Shown: positions 25,101 through 33,546, counted from the stretch's first letter. The stretch: 64,000 nucleotides of DNA from Candidatus Gastranaerophilales bacterium (GCA_900766355.1 CAAFVD010000064.1:161750-225749); one strand, 5' to 3'. Made by a program: numbers and translations. Notes: generated by a model from the sequence alone, not told the origin.

Positions 25101-26343
25101 CCCTGTCATTTACTTGGTCTTTTGTTGGATTATGAACACCTTGAGCAATCAACTGTTCTTTTGCCAAATCTTCATAACTTGAATAAGTCTTGTTAAGCGT
25201 TGTTTCAACAACTGTAGAACTCGCTAATCTTTCTTTTGTTTGTTCAAAAGAAAATTGAGCATATCTATTCATAGCTTGTTGAGGAGTTCCTCGTTTAGTT
25301 AAAATAGGCGCATTAGCATTATATTGAGTTGGAACAAGTGCCTTCTTTCCAACTTGTAAGCCTGTAGTACTTAAAGCCTTTTTATTAAGTCTTTCAAAAT
25401 CTGCAGTCGTGAATTGTCTTGATTTATCTAAGCCATGTCTTTTTATATAGTCATTAAAATATTTCGTGATAGTTCCAGGTCCATCACCGTTTCTAATGGT
25501 TACATAAGTATTACCTTTTCCATCATAATCTGCGACATTAGTAACTTGTTCACCATTCATTATTTCTTGACGTTTAAAATACAGATGATTTTCATCATAT
25601 TTAGCAACACTTCCACCATTAAACTGTGTTGTAACAACATGTTCACCAGTAGAATCACTCACGGATTCTATCAAATCACCTTTTTTAGATTTGCCAACTT
25701 CTTTTACGCTACCAGCTTTTACACTAATGTTTGAACCTGTTACAGAATTTTCTAAATACAAAGTTTTTCTGTATTTAAAATCCTCATCTGTGTAATTACC
25801 GTCTTCATCAACTTTTTCAGCGATAGTTTGTTCAACACTCTTTCCATCAGGGTCAACTTTCTTGATAGCAACAACTTCTTCACTACTCTCCAATGTTTCT
25901 GATGAATATAAATATTCTTCTATCTTATCATTTTCTTGAATCTTTTTAGTAAAAGGCTTTCCTTTAACATAACTAATAGTTATAGTCCTAACTTCTTCTG
26001 AGTTAGTAATTTTTTCTTTTATAACCTTTTCAATAAGTTCATCGCCCTTTTTTTTGACAATAACTTCATTACCGTGTTCTATAATCGTTTCTGTAGTTTC
26101 TGTAGACTGAAAATTTTTAGTATTTTCAGCATGTTCAAAACTATCCACATTATCATCTTTTTGTGGAGTTTTATTAGCTATACTAAATGTGCTTGTAGAA
26201 TCTAATGTTCCGAGTTCTTCCGTTGTTAAAACACCTGCTGAAACTAATTCTGAAGATATTTCGGATAATGGTTTTCGCTCATACTCAGGGTGAGAATTAA
26301 TAAATCCTTGTATTTTATCTTGAACACTACTGGTTGAAGTCAC
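19168..26343 (-). CDS. Giant protein with C-terminal calpain-like cysteine protease domain
   Basis: A 2391-residue protein starting at GTG. The N-terminal part begins with a short helical segment (KIQGFINSHPEY) and a Glu/Lys-rich beta stretch. Residues about 850-1080 are Gly/Ala-rich hydrophobic, like toxin or tape-measure proteins, and long helical regions follow. The last 250 residues look like peptidase family C2: QQGGLGDCYF with catalytic Cys near 2156, SGHAYIIRGYD with His near 2342, and FINNPHN with Asn near 2360. It may be a secreted or surface effector whose C-terminal protease acts on a host or rival target. No signal peptide is seen. Confidence 0.8.
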   Translation of the reverse strand: MTSTSSVQDKIQGFINSHPEYERKPLSEISSELVSAGVLTTEELGTLDSTSTFSIANKTPQKDDNVDSFEHAENTKNFQSTETTETIIEHGNEVIVKKKGDELIEKVIKEKITNSEEVRTITISYVKGKPFTKKIQENDKIEEYLYSSETLESSEEVVAIKKVDPDGKSVEQTIAEKVDEDGNYTDEDFKYRKTLYLENSVTGSNISVKAGSVKEVGKSKKGDLIESVSDSTGEHVVTTQFNGGSVAKYDENHLYFKRQEIMNGEQVTNVADYDGKGNTYVTIRNGDGPGTITKYFNDYIKRHGLDKSRQFTTADFERLNKKALSTTGLQVGKKALVPTQYNANAPILTKRGTPQQAMNRYAQFSFEQTKERLASSTVVETTLNKTYSSYEDLAKEQLIAQGVHNPTKDQVNDRANELIALNSNGNKPAVLKKGAKISVVSNQASESDVSALKSAGLSPTFENNTFYKKFNSLNASAKQKVRNIINSCKGMKDINKVKTIVYESTGINLYDTNLTVNEYGTTSAVGMHMQEEFKQKMPLEYFLTKRMGLDLTSAKGKEVYNRMKSLSQAELDKISASQFTPEGVPAFGRSATGSIPISKNASVKDIIGTMYTQGVELRTSAEIRLEQSSPRYQERQRKEQAISMLYDSVKSAYDLINDHLDELKSHMIKNAGEIAFEDLKIYGVPDVVKQLASYLSNGDGTVEGLTKSIYDKRDELQRTLFQINQLRNSKNFEADYKKLTGHDYNSKDIQAYMDMKSSLKNPVTRTIKTPKQLEQMQEQAGNMFVKLVGGDRAHEAKKFKKVGETGGSVLEMAAMIYMTGGMGELGYIKNAGSAALKATGSRALATGVRGALTLGTYTAGRESLNLIDDVVNAKNMSELTVALGDRGIKVLEHTGSSALFGFVGGATAEKIFTMSKGAQNFISKGFSKIFGKGAEASEKAVSTFVADSGSGTGSVFTPSVEVVAAADKALGKGVELTGSQFISKAMMSAHSLNPVGKTVSIILETLTFSGVEISEQVALGLANELFTSESELKQAIANNTLDDYIKTKIKNAPESIINTLKEQGINMLMLKAVSFAVGSRIASNIDGQYETLDKSKVYKIEINGETKVVVETSNGKMFCNSTADAISFLNQAMTIETMIKSTETTKPENEFEWAQAAEVTTKNQTDVATPMSENLPVYTRANLPENAVVMPSTNLVISTLTNKPIGRLEVKQSLIDEARAKGFTENQIRLLEAKGLDANAINEYMKIGLKPVSTEVTYDGTPVGGIDAMPTTAEFNEVDFKEDLKSQTQHITNNNPRFTDNEIDELIELRKKYPEVDNLVNFKKGFPLQLKFNEIKQLLSYSEKNPAMYNVVINNFDRFDINYATEMLESSVTDAKDINFLENIAGLKGLNFRGEETPMFSGEVMSKLTLLHQKNPMLAENLVERFKVTKDQTFVMQTINKISPSLYEKANELISEKETLADGTEQYALSSGQINTLMIVFEGSPEIAEKLKTIIQDKTIDDKVKSSFQKQLLPLLRETGVIKSNITRGGNEFALATENLNHVKNPTTTEEQLIARTGISADFVVDKYAKKYGDNSFAKFSNQTISLLNDFYKTNKDPYYVKYVDGLLEGNIDEHTVLEFLTKDDAGKKDILKNFFNTQAKINNTYFSLQSGSAKQALVNSKIPTNLALMKMYNPESFDKLIHSKGFKMIQQGRMNVNVLSSIRPMDKIDDNYFYNMFEAKEQDFNARYVSSTALKEYDKDMLFKIIDIIDPARQNEILKYIENAKDPKLMKHVLEKNIIRSVEYQESIRKKDIFELPKDTQNRGEMLIDLIRLTAGSPHSIRRAFQFNSTFPSLRSLASTELSVKLTNEEKDAVYSLFNEAHKKFKNINVSYVESALRFVEKYKDLDLLKQLTSVKQDLNYSAIFNAIKENNIDLFKSVLKTTGGKVSVSQLSILEVAKDYPEMKDFRSAESQRILKTIDEVCRNSRTNIFKKIKGLRNGLKPELDKIKNDEALSLEQKISASDKVLVNKNRQLSVLSGEIYTETANRKGLVDIKLNDPAKYERIKESGLLDMVDSDELDSSILRHLNASSDLTPELYADLEAVKNGESIIPEFREGTTIPYAFSKTKIGDAVAIGDKMYINDGNNLVEWKMTKDKYLELFPPVKRFITQQGGLGDCYFVSSLTNSMLNPKARVGIYQSFEQNGNDISVTIKDYNEYGGTKTYKDGDIVLDKKRLHVYGAKGVQMYEQTYARVALRDIKDDVTPMSDEWNPDYSMIRIAAGYQPVAMSEIHSTGVPQAYYEVPNDFKTGSIGIHKITPEKLTNLLSRFGNKDDVMLGFGTKAKPNARAESTLDKNYNLVSGHAYIIRGYDKDRGVVFINNPHNSSTNTEVPIDVLANYMEHFDIIALGDS

Positions 26344-26445
26344 AGTCCTAACACTCCATATAAGCTTATATAATTATAAACGTAAATTTTAGTGAAAACT
26401 TTACACTTTATTTAAATTTGTTACAAAAATTAATCAAATATACTA

Positions 26446-26562
26446 CTAATATTGTTTATTCCAAACTGAATTATGAGCATTAAATTCTAAAGAATCATCT
26501 AATGGTTCAAGCTCAATTTCATCGTTATAACGCTTTCTTAACGCAAGCTTAATTACAAACAT
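26446..26562 (-). CDS. Possible 38-residue protein upstream of the giant gene
   Basis: Starts MFVIKLALRKRYNDEIELEP and ends HNSVWNKQY. Composition is protein-like and the frame is intact, but no ribosome site precedes the ATG. It sits between the promoter-like motif at 26658 and the giant gene, so it could be a leader peptide or first cistron. The rest of 26344-26813 is AT-rich with only promoter-like signals. Confidence 0.35.
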   Translation of the reverse strand: MFVIKLALRKRYNDEIELEPLDDSLEFNAHNSVWNKQY

Positions 26563-26657
26563 TTAGGTAAATATTTACGTTATTTTGGTAATTTTGAATG
26601 TTTTGTTTCAAACATTTGTATTTTACACATAGAATTACCATATTAATCTTACCTATA

Positions 26658-26690
26658 TTTATATAAAGTATTTTTATCCTTAAAATTTGC
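26658..26690 (-). promoter_or_regulatory. GCAA/TATATA-type promoter of the giant gene unit
   Basis: Minus strand GCAAATTTT then TATATAAA 25 bases later, matching the shared architecture. It lies about 315 bases before the GTG of the giant gene. Confidence 0.45.
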
Positions 26691-26761
26691 TTTAATTAAA
26701 AAAATATTAAGATAGTAATTTGTGTTTTTGCCTAAAATTTAAGTTTAACTTATTTCTTATA

Positions 26762-26790
26762 TTGACATACAAACCTCAATTTACTAGCAT
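26762..26790 (+). promoter_or_regulatory. Sigma70-like promoter of the helicase-nuclease gene
   Basis: TTGACA (26762-26767), 17-bp spacer, TAGCAT (26785-26790). AGGAG precedes the ATG at 26814. Confidence 0.6.
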
Positions 26791-26813
26791 GGGTTAAACA
26801 GGAGAATTTAATA

Positions 26814-29800
26814 ATGGTTAATGCAGTAGAAGAAAAGAAAGTTATAAAACCAAACAAGGCACAACAAAAATGTATTGATACAATAGAAGGTAAAATACTA
26901 GTACTTGCCGGCCCTGGAACGGGAAAGACTTTTACCGTAATACATAGAATATCTGCTATGTTAAAGCGAGGTGTGAAACCTGAAACAATACTTTGTTTGA
27001 CTTTTTCTGATGCTGCAGCTTCTGAGATGCGACACCGTATAATAAAAGAAATAGGGTTTTTAGCATCATCTGTAAATATATATACATATCATTCTTTTTG
27101 TAATGAGATACTAAAACAATATCCTGAAGAATTTGGACTATCTCCTGATATAAAGCTTATTACTGATACCGTAAAACGTGAATTGATGATAGAAACTATT
27201 GATGAATCAAACCTTGAGGCTTTTGTCGCAGATAGAGGTGGAAAATATTATTATTTATCTACATTTGTTTCAACGGTTGAAAAAATAAAATCAAAAAGAA
27301 TTGATAAAAAAACTTATTTTGAAGCTTTGCATATCAATCCAAAGTTTATAAGAGCAAAAGAGAGCTTAGAGGCTGAGATTGCAGAGCGAGAGGAAAAGGG
27401 TAAAACCCAGAACAAAACTCGTTATGAAAAATTAGATAAAATTAAACAAAATATAGAAAAAGCAAAAGAGATTTGGGCTATATATGAAACTTATTCTCGC
27501 AAAATGGTAGAAAATAACTATATAGATTTTGCAGATATGATAAATCTTGTTATTGATAAGTTTAATAACGATGAAGAATTTCTTTCTAAAATCTCATCAA
27601 AATATGAATATTTTTTAGTTGATGAGTATCAAGATACAAATGATTTGCAAAACGCAATTTTGTTTGCTTTGCTTAGCGTAAAAGAAAGTCCGAATGTATT
27701 TGTTGTTGGTGATGATGATCAAATTATTTATGGGTTTCAGGGTGCAAATAGTGAAAATATAGAAAACTTCTTGAATAAATATCCTGATACAGAGGTTGTG
27801 TGTTTAACTGAGAATAATCGTTCAACACAAACAATTCTTGATATGAGTTATTCATTATTGGCTCAAGATGGAACAAGGTTAGAGTCGAATCCTGTGTTTA
27901 AAAAATATATGATAACAAAATCACTTACCGCAAAAAATCCTGAAATAATAGCAAAAGAAAGAAAAGTTCGTTGTTGGCAGTTTGGGGAAATTACACAAGA
28001 ATATAATTATATTGTTGAAGATATTGTTAATCAAATAAAACAAAATCCTGATATGAAGCTTTCACAGATTGCTATTATATCAAAGAAGAAAAAAGAATTA
28101 AGAATGTTTTCTGATATGCTAAAAGCTCACAATGTACCGACTCAATTAAGCGAAGGTGTGAATATTTTTTCAATAAAATCTTCTACTGTGGCTTATTTTT
28201 ATATGAAGGCGTTAAATAATCAGGTTTTATGCTCAGATAAATTGTTTGGTTTATTATTAGCAAAGCCTTTTGAAATCTCATTAAAAGATTATAATAAACT
28301 TTTAAAAGAACATAAGCGTTCGTGTCGTGAAAATAATGATTTTATTACCAATATGGAAAAACTTTCAGGTTGGGATAATGAATCAAAAATAAAAAGCTTC
28401 TTGAATACGTTTAAAGAATTAAAAACATTTGCGTCAACAAACAATTTACGTAATACCGTAATAGAAATATTAAACAAAACTGGGATTTTGGAATATTTCT
28501 TCAAGTGTCCTGAAAATAGATTAGAAAATATTTTGGGTATTAAAAAGCTTATTGATGAGGCAACAGACCTTATGGGGCTTGATTTGTCCTCAACTTTGAA
28601 TGATTTTATAACAAAGTTGGATTATTGTAAGGATAATGATATTGAGTTGACAACAGAAAAGAGTAATGTTGTTCAAAATGCTGTTCAATTAGTTACGTAT
28701 CACGCATCAAAAGGTAGAGAGTTTGAGCATGTTTATTTGCCAAATCTTCTTTCGCAAAATTGGGAAGCTTTTAAAATGCCTACAGAATATGTTTTGGTAA
28801 CAGAAGGTTTAGCTTCTAAAGATATTGAACAGAATGAGGAGATAGAAAATATAAAAAAAGATTCTGAGTTAATAAAACAATTGTTTGTTGGAGTGACTCG
28901 TGCAAAATTTGATTTGGTTATTTCATATTCAGAAGCCGATAATGGTAAATTAAAAACAGTTACTAAATATTTAGAACCGTTGAAGGATTTTGATTTTGAA
29001 AAACAAGAGTTTGAATATAAAGAAGATGATTATGTAACAGAGTTTTATAAATCTGTTTCGAAAGATACAACAAACCATAGAATGTTGCTGGAACAAGAAT
29101 TGAAGGATAGAGCTGAAAGTATTGTCCTTAGCCCTTCTTTGATAAACTTGTATAAATCTTGTCCACGTAGTTTCTTCTATAAAGCAGTTCTTGGAGTGAA
29201 TTTAGAAGATGTAGATTGGGACGCTGCAAATTATGGTTCAGCAATCCATGAAGTTCTTCAAAAGTCTGCAGAGGCAGTTTTGTGTGGTGGTGAATATCTT
29301 TCAAAAGATGATGCCATTAAGATGTTTAAAACCCGTATGGATAATGAGGTGTTTCATTCAAAAACGGATAAAGAAAATTATATAAAACGTGGGTTAGGTG
29401 TGTTTGAAAATTATTATCCTCATTTTTGTGAAACTCCAAAATCAATGTTGTATGCAGTAGAGGATAAATTTGATGGTATAGAATTCGGAACAGAAATGAT
29501 AAATGGTAAAATTGACAGAATTGAAAAGTTGTCAGATGGAACTTATGCTTTATATGATTACAAAACAAGTTCTCCAACCTCAAAGAATCAGTATAAAGAA
29601 GGTGGAAAACGTGAGGATTATTTTATTCAGTTGTGTTGTTATAAATATGCATTTGAAAAGAAAACTGGGTATAAGGTTTCTCAAGTAGGTGTTATATATG
29701 TCGAAAACCATACAAAATCTGTTGTTCTTGAACTGTCAGAAGATGATATGAAATACGTAGAAGCACTTGTCCTAGATACGTATAAAAATATCAGAAATCT

Positions 29801-29885
29801 AAATTTTGAAGTTCCTATTACTGTTTCTGAAACAGCTTGTGCATGGTGTGGATATAAAGAACTTTGCAAGCTAGATGTTATCTAG
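26814..29885 (+). CDS. UvrD/Rep-type helicase fused to a RecB-like nuclease
   Basis: A 1023-residue superfamily 1A helicase. Walker A is AGPGTGKT, motif II is DEYQDTND, GDDDQIIYGFQGA is motif III, and LFVGVTRAK is motif VI. The C-terminal 260 residues are a PD-(D/E)XK nuclease: GSAIHEVLQ, GKIDRIE and YALYDYKTS. Cys residues in KSCPRSF and ACAWCGYKELC form a probable 4Fe-4S site, as in AddB and AdnB. It probably processes double-strand breaks alone or with a partner. No addA/addB pair is adjacent. The last 15 bases overlap the convergent carbonic anhydrase gene. Confidence 0.92.
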   Translation: MVNAVEEKKVIKPNKAQQKCIDTIEGKILVLAGPGTGKTFTVIHRISAMLKRGVKPETILCLTFSDAAASEMRHRIIKEIGFLASSVNIYTYHSFCNEILKQYPEEFGLSPDIKLITDTVKRELMIETIDESNLEAFVADRGGKYYYLSTFVSTVEKIKSKRIDKKTYFEALHINPKFIRAKESLEAEIAEREEKGKTQNKTRYEKLDKIKQNIEKAKEIWAIYETYSRKMVENNYIDFADMINLVIDKFNNDEEFLSKISSKYEYFLVDEYQDTNDLQNAILFALLSVKESPNVFVVGDDDQIIYGFQGANSENIENFLNKYPDTEVVCLTENNRSTQTILDMSYSLLAQDGTRLESNPVFKKYMITKSLTAKNPEIIAKERKVRCWQFGEITQEYNYIVEDIVNQIKQNPDMKLSQIAIISKKKKELRMFSDMLKAHNVPTQLSEGVNIFSIKSSTVAYFYMKALNNQVLCSDKLFGLLLAKPFEISLKDYNKLLKEHKRSCRENNDFITNMEKLSGWDNESKIKSFLNTFKELKTFASTNNLRNTVIEILNKTGILEYFFKCPENRLENILGIKKLIDEATDLMGLDLSSTLNDFITKLDYCKDNDIELTTEKSNVVQNAVQLVTYHASKGREFEHVYLPNLLSQNWEAFKMPTEYVLVTEGLASKDIEQNEEIENIKKDSELIKQLFVGVTRAKFDLVISYSEADNGKLKTVTKYLEPLKDFDFEKQEFEYKEDDYVTEFYKSVSKDTTNHRMLLEQELKDRAESIVLSPSLINLYKSCPRSFFYKAVLGVNLEDVDWDAANYGSAIHEVLQKSAEAVLCGGEYLSKDDAIKMFKTRMDNEVFHSKTDKENYIKRGLGVFENYYPHFCETPKSMLYAVEDKFDGIEFGTEMINGKIDRIEKLSDGTYALYDYKTSSPTSKNQYKEGGKREDYFIQLCCYKYAFEKKTGYKVSQVGVIYVENHTKSVVLELSEDDMKYVEALVLDTYKNIRNLNFEVPITVSETACAWCGYKELCKLDVI

Positions 29886-30494
29886 TTTAACTTCTTCTAA
29901 GTTTTCATCAATAAGTCGTACTTTGCCAGTTTGGTGGCAAAGGTGACATTTTGCTATATATAAATCACCGTTTGCTACAGCATTTTTTATGATTTCTGAA
30001 TTGTTAAGTAAAAATTCTTCAACCCACAATGTATGATGTTTTGCTAATGTTTCGCTTGATTCTAGGGATTTTGAGTCTATATTAATTGCAGGATAAACAC
30101 ATTTTAATATGGATTTAAAATGTTCTTGTTCTTCTGGATAACTTGTTTTGGCGTAATCCATAACCCCGCAGTTGTCGTGTCCTAGTAGCATTAATAAAGG
30201 TACATGTAGTTTTTTTACTGCATATTCTATACTCTCTCTTACGTTTGGTCCAACAGTAATACCTGCAACTCTTACGACAAACAATTCACCAATACCAGCT
30301 TCAAAAATTAATTCTGGAACAACTCTAGAATCAGAACAACTCAAAATGCAGGCATGTGGGTTTTGGTGTTCTGCAAGTTGTCTTAGTGTTTCAATAGTAA
30401 TGTTTTTGGCTTCATATTTCCCATTGATAAATTTTTCGTTGCCTTTTAAAAGTCTTGCTAATACTTCTTTTGATGCTTTTGGTATTGTGTTCAT
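29871..30494 (-). CDS. Beta-class carbonic anhydrase
   Basis: About 207 residues from the ATG at 30494, which has AAGGA upstream; an upstream in-frame start adds 15 residues without a ribosome site. Zinc ligands are in CSDSR and GHDNC, the classic Cys-Asp-His-Cys set of beta carbonic anhydrases that interconvert CO2 and bicarbonate. Length fits. It is divergent from the DtxR-like regulator gene, sharing a 118-bp intergenic region with a candidate operator. Confidence 0.93.
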   Translation of the reverse strand: MNTIPKASKEVLARLLKGNEKFINGKYEAKNITIETLRQLAEHQNPHACILSCSDSRVVPELIFEAGIGELFVVRVAGITVGPNVRESIEYAVKKLHVPLLMLLGHDNCGVMDYAKTSYPEEQEHFKSILKCVYPAINIDSKSLESSETLAKHHTLWVEEFLLNNSEIIKNAVANGDLYIAKCHLCHQTGKVRLIDENLEEVKLDNI

Positions 30495-30581
30495 CGTAAA
30501 TTCCTTTTTAAAAATTCCATCAGTTTTTATATTATACATGAGATTATAGGGGTTGCAAAATTTTCTAACTCATGTTAAAAT

Positions 30582-30599
30582 TGTTATGCAAGACTAACA
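30582..30599 (+). promoter_or_regulatory. Candidate DtxR/MntR-type operator
   Basis: TGTTATGCAAGACTAACA, with TGTTA and (C)TAACA arms as an inverted pair. The sites at 33506 and 33547 have the same arm layout. It lies 14 bases before the regulator's own ATG, so autoregulation is likely. Another palindrome-like CTAACTCATGTTA lies at 30565-30577. Confidence 0.5.
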
Positions 30600-30612
30600 T
30601 TTTGGGGTGTGT

Positions 30613-31026
30613 ATGTTAGAAAAAGTATTAAGTTCAAGTTTGGAAGATTATTTAGAATGTGTATATAACAGAATTAACGCAAATGGTTCTGTGAAAGCAG
30701 TAGAGATATCTAAAGAACTTAATGTTTCAAGAGCATCTGTTACAGAAGCCTTAAATAAGCTTGCACAAAAAGAATACATAAATTATGGACGTTATGAAAT
30801 GATTTCTATGACCGATTCTGGAATTCAAAAGGCAAAAGAAATTATTAATAAGCACAATGTATTACAATTTTTTTTCAAAGATGTATTGGGTATTGAAAAA
30901 CAAGAAGCTGCTCAAACTGCTTGTAAGATAGAACATATAATCAATGAGAATATTCTAGAAAGACTTGCAGATTTCAACAACCATTGTGTGTCAGAACCAG
31001 AATTTATGCAAAGGTTTAAAAAGTAA
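30613..31026 (+). CDS. DtxR/MntR-family metal-dependent transcription regulator
   Basis: About 137 residues from the ATG at 30613 (GGGG five bases before). Residues 10-70 are a winged helix (VKAVEISKELNVSRASVTEALNKL). Residues 75-125 are a dimerisation/metal-binding helix set, with HNVLQFFFKDVLG and CKIEH matching the family. DtxR proteins bind iron or manganese and repress uptake or efflux genes. No SH3 domain is present, as in MntR. Palindromic sites precede it and the tolC/33582 pair. Confidence 0.9.
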   Translation: MLEKVLSSSLEDYLECVYNRINANGSVKAVEISKELNVSRASVTEALNKLAQKEYINYGRYEMISMTDSGIQKAKEIINKHNVLQFFFKDVLGIEKQEAAQTACKIEHIINENILERLADFNNHCVSEPEFMQRFKK

Positions 31027-31060
31027 AATTTTTTGAAGTTAGTGTTAGGGATACCGAACA

Positions 31061-32134
31061 ATGTTAAATACAATAAAAATGGCGGGTAAATATTTAGATC
31101 AACCTTTGTTGGTGGGTAAGTTTTCAAAAGCTGTTCCAGTGACTTTGATAGGAGGTTCAGCATTATATACCGTGCATGAGGTAAAAAAAGCACCTAAAGA
31201 ACATAAAAAACAAGTGGCAATAAATACTGCACTTGTTCTTGGAGCAACATCTGCAGCTGCACTTGCCGCTCCAAGAGTTGCGACAAAACTTGTAGGTCGT
31301 CCTTTTGAAAAAGTTAATTTGAATAAAATAAGGCAAAACAATACTAAACTTGTTGATGAATTTCTTTCATCAAACAAGGTGTCAAAACCCGTAGAAACAA
31401 TACTTGATAAAGCAAGAACAAAGGTTTTGAAAATTAAAGAAATTGCTACGTTGAATAAAGAAATAGGTAAAACTGAAAATGGTAAAAAGTTCATGAACGC
31501 ATTTGTTCCTGAACCTGAAAATGTTACCTCAAAAGATATCGTAAAAGATATGGCACGTTTATCTATTCTAGGAGCTATGCCAGTTGCTGGTGGAATTGCT
31601 GGTGGAATTGCTGGTGATATGATTACCGATAAGCCTAATTGGAAAAAGAAACTTCCAAATAAAATCAAGGAAGGTGCTTATCAATATTTAGCAAATATTT
31701 TCTTATGCAATGTTGGTGCTGCTGGAGCTTTGGGTATATTAGAGGCTGCAAAAGTTAAATCTAAAGCTGCAAGAGCTGGTGGTATGGTTGCAGGTATTTT
31801 AGCAACAGGTGTTATTGGTGGTAGTACAATTGCTAATTATATATCTAAAAAAGTTATAAATCCTTTATTTGATGGTAAAAATTCTAAAAAAACAGGTAAG
31901 GACGAAGGTTTGTATTCTGAACGTAAACCAGAAGCTTTAGATATATGTTTACATTCAGATGATATTGCAACAATTGCGGTTATGTCAGGATTTAAATGGA
32001 TAGAACCTTCTTTACCAATTTTGTATACAATTTCAGGTTATCGTTCTGGTATCGGGTATAGAAATGGTGATAAAGGTCATCACAATCAAACAAAAGTTGA
32101 ACATAATAATTCGCAACAAGTAAAATCAAAGTAA
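31061..32134 (+). CDS. Lineage-specific protein with Gly/Ala hydrophobic segments
   Basis: A 357-residue protein with several Gly/Ala-rich hydrophobic segments (about residues 25-45, 60-75, 165-190, 215-265), suggesting membrane insertion. Between them are Lys-rich helical parts. The N-terminus (MAGKYLDQPLLVGKFSK) is not a signal peptide. It overlaps the convergent tolC gene by 9 bases. I recognise the style from Melainabacteria-like proteins, not a function. Confidence 0.7.
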   Translation: MLNTIKMAGKYLDQPLLVGKFSKAVPVTLIGGSALYTVHEVKKAPKEHKKQVAINTALVLGATSAAALAAPRVATKLVGRPFEKVNLNKIRQNNTKLVDEFLSSNKVSKPVETILDKARTKVLKIKEIATLNKEIGKTENGKKFMNAFVPEPENVTSKDIVKDMARLSILGAMPVAGGIAGGIAGDMITDKPNWKKKLPNKIKEGAYQYLANIFLCNVGAAGALGILEAAKVKSKAARAGGMVAGILATGVIGGSTIANYISKKVINPLFDGKNSKKTGKDEGLYSERKPEALDICLHSDDIATIAVMSGFKWIEPSLPILYTISGYRSGIGYRNGDKGHHNQTKVEHNNSQQVKSK

Positions 32135-33451
32135 TGAGGTATAATCTTCTCCACCTAGAGCCTTGTATAACTCGATAGTCATAACAAGATAATTAGCTTT
32201 TTGTGAGATTACTTCATTTTGTCTAACATAGAGATTGCGTTCTTCTTTTAATTTATCAAGGTTTGAAGTTGCACCAATTCCAAGTTTTGTTGTTGTTAAT
32301 ATGTATTTTTCAGTTTCAAGGTCGCATCTTTGTAAGCTTTCTTTATAGTTGCTTTTTGTATTTTTTATTCTGCATAATGAATTGTTTAACTCTTGTAAAG
32401 ATGTAAGAACTGTTTTGTTATACATTTCTATTGCTTTTTTACATTCAAGTTTTTTGTATCGCAAATTAGCCATTTTTCTACCACCTGTGAACACGTCCCA
32501 AGAAGGTAAAACTCCAACTCCTGAGAGAAAAGAACGGTTTGTGAAGAGTTTGTCTAAGTGATATGCGTTAAAACCAATATTGCCATATAACGTGAAGGAA
32601 GGTAGTAGTTCTCGTCTTGCAACACGAACATCAAGACCTGTTTTTTTTACGTACAATTCTGATTTTATAAAATCAGGACGTTTTGTAATTGCAGTAGAAT
32701 TAATGTTTTCAGGAACATCAAATATTTTTATATTCTCTAGTGAATTTCTATCAATATCAGTTGCTTCTTTTTCTCCTAGCATTGCAATTAGTTGATTTTT
32801 TATAACTTCTTGTTCTGATTTTAAATTGTTTAATTCTTCTTTAAACGTGGTGAGAGTTTCTTCTTCTATAATCACATCAGGACGATTACATAAACCTTTT
32901 TTATACTTAGTGTCTTGCATTTGAGTGATTTGTTTTTGTAAATCTACTAATTTTTGTTGATTTTTTATAAGGCTATCAATTTTTATTAAATTAAAATAAT
33001 TAGCTACAAAACTGCTAGAAATATAAATTCTCTCTATTTTTTCATCTTGTAGTGTGATATCAGATAGTTTTCTAAAACTTTTTGTTTGTAAGTGGTTTTT
33101 ACCCCAAATATCAGCTTCGTATGTCATTGCTAATGGGAGTAGGTATCTTGTTTGAGAATAGTTTGGGATTATAATATTTCCAAAATACACGTCACTTGAA
33201 CGTAATTCTCTACCAATACTAGGGTTGAAATTAATCTGCGGAAGTTCGTTTGCAATAGACATTTTTACGACTTCTTGCATTTCTTTGGTTTTGATAGATG
33301 CAATTTTAAGGTCAGGGTTTTGTCTGTATAATTTTTCAACATTTGTGACTAAAAAATCGTCACCATATTTACCCCACCAATCACTATCGGAGGCGATTGC
33401 GGGAGTTATTGATAATATAAATATTGCAAGTAAAATAAATCTTTTTAACAT
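32126..33451 (-). CDS. TolC/OMF-family outer membrane efflux protein
   Basis: About 441 residues from the ATG at 33451, which starts a clean signal peptide (MLKRFILLAIFILSITPAIA); a TTG 12 codons earlier is unlikely. Two OEP repeats with long helical stretches (SLIKNQQKLVDLQKQI; then KATAYNK-like helices with Asn/Gln) and beta-barrel strands are typical. It would act as the outer-membrane exit of an efflux or type I system, implying a diderm envelope. No inner-membrane partner is adjacent. A metal-responsive site lies upstream. Confidence 0.9.
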   Translation of the reverse strand: MLKRFILLAIFILSITPAIASDSDWWGKYGDDFLVTNVEKLYRQNPDLKIASIKTKEMQEVVKMSIANELPQINFNPSIGRELRSSDVYFGNIIIPNYSQTRYLLPLAMTYEADIWGKNHLQTKSFRKLSDITLQDEKIERIYISSSFVANYFNLIKIDSLIKNQQKLVDLQKQITQMQDTKYKKGLCNRPDVIIEEETLTTFKEELNNLKSEQEVIKNQLIAMLGEKEATDIDRNSLENIKIFDVPENINSTAITKRPDFIKSELYVKKTGLDVRVARRELLPSFTLYGNIGFNAYHLDKLFTNRSFLSGVGVLPSWDVFTGGRKMANLRYKKLECKKAIEMYNKTVLTSLQELNNSLCRIKNTKSNYKESLQRCDLETEKYILTTTKLGIGATSNLDKLKEERNLYVRQNEVISQKANYLVMTIELYKALGGEDYTSLL

Positions 33452-33505
33452 ATAATAACTTGTCCTTGTGTTATCATCATAACACAATAAACTTTTTATT
33501 CAATA

Positions 33506-33526
33506 AAATGTTTGACGAGCCTAACA
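33506..33526 (-). promoter_or_regulatory. Candidate DtxR/MntR-type operator before tolC
   Basis: Minus strand TGTTAGGCTCGTCAAACATT, agreeing with the site at 33547 at 15 of 19 positions and facing the opposite way. Confidence 0.5.
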
Positions 33527-33546
33527 TTTTATGTTAATATAAATTT

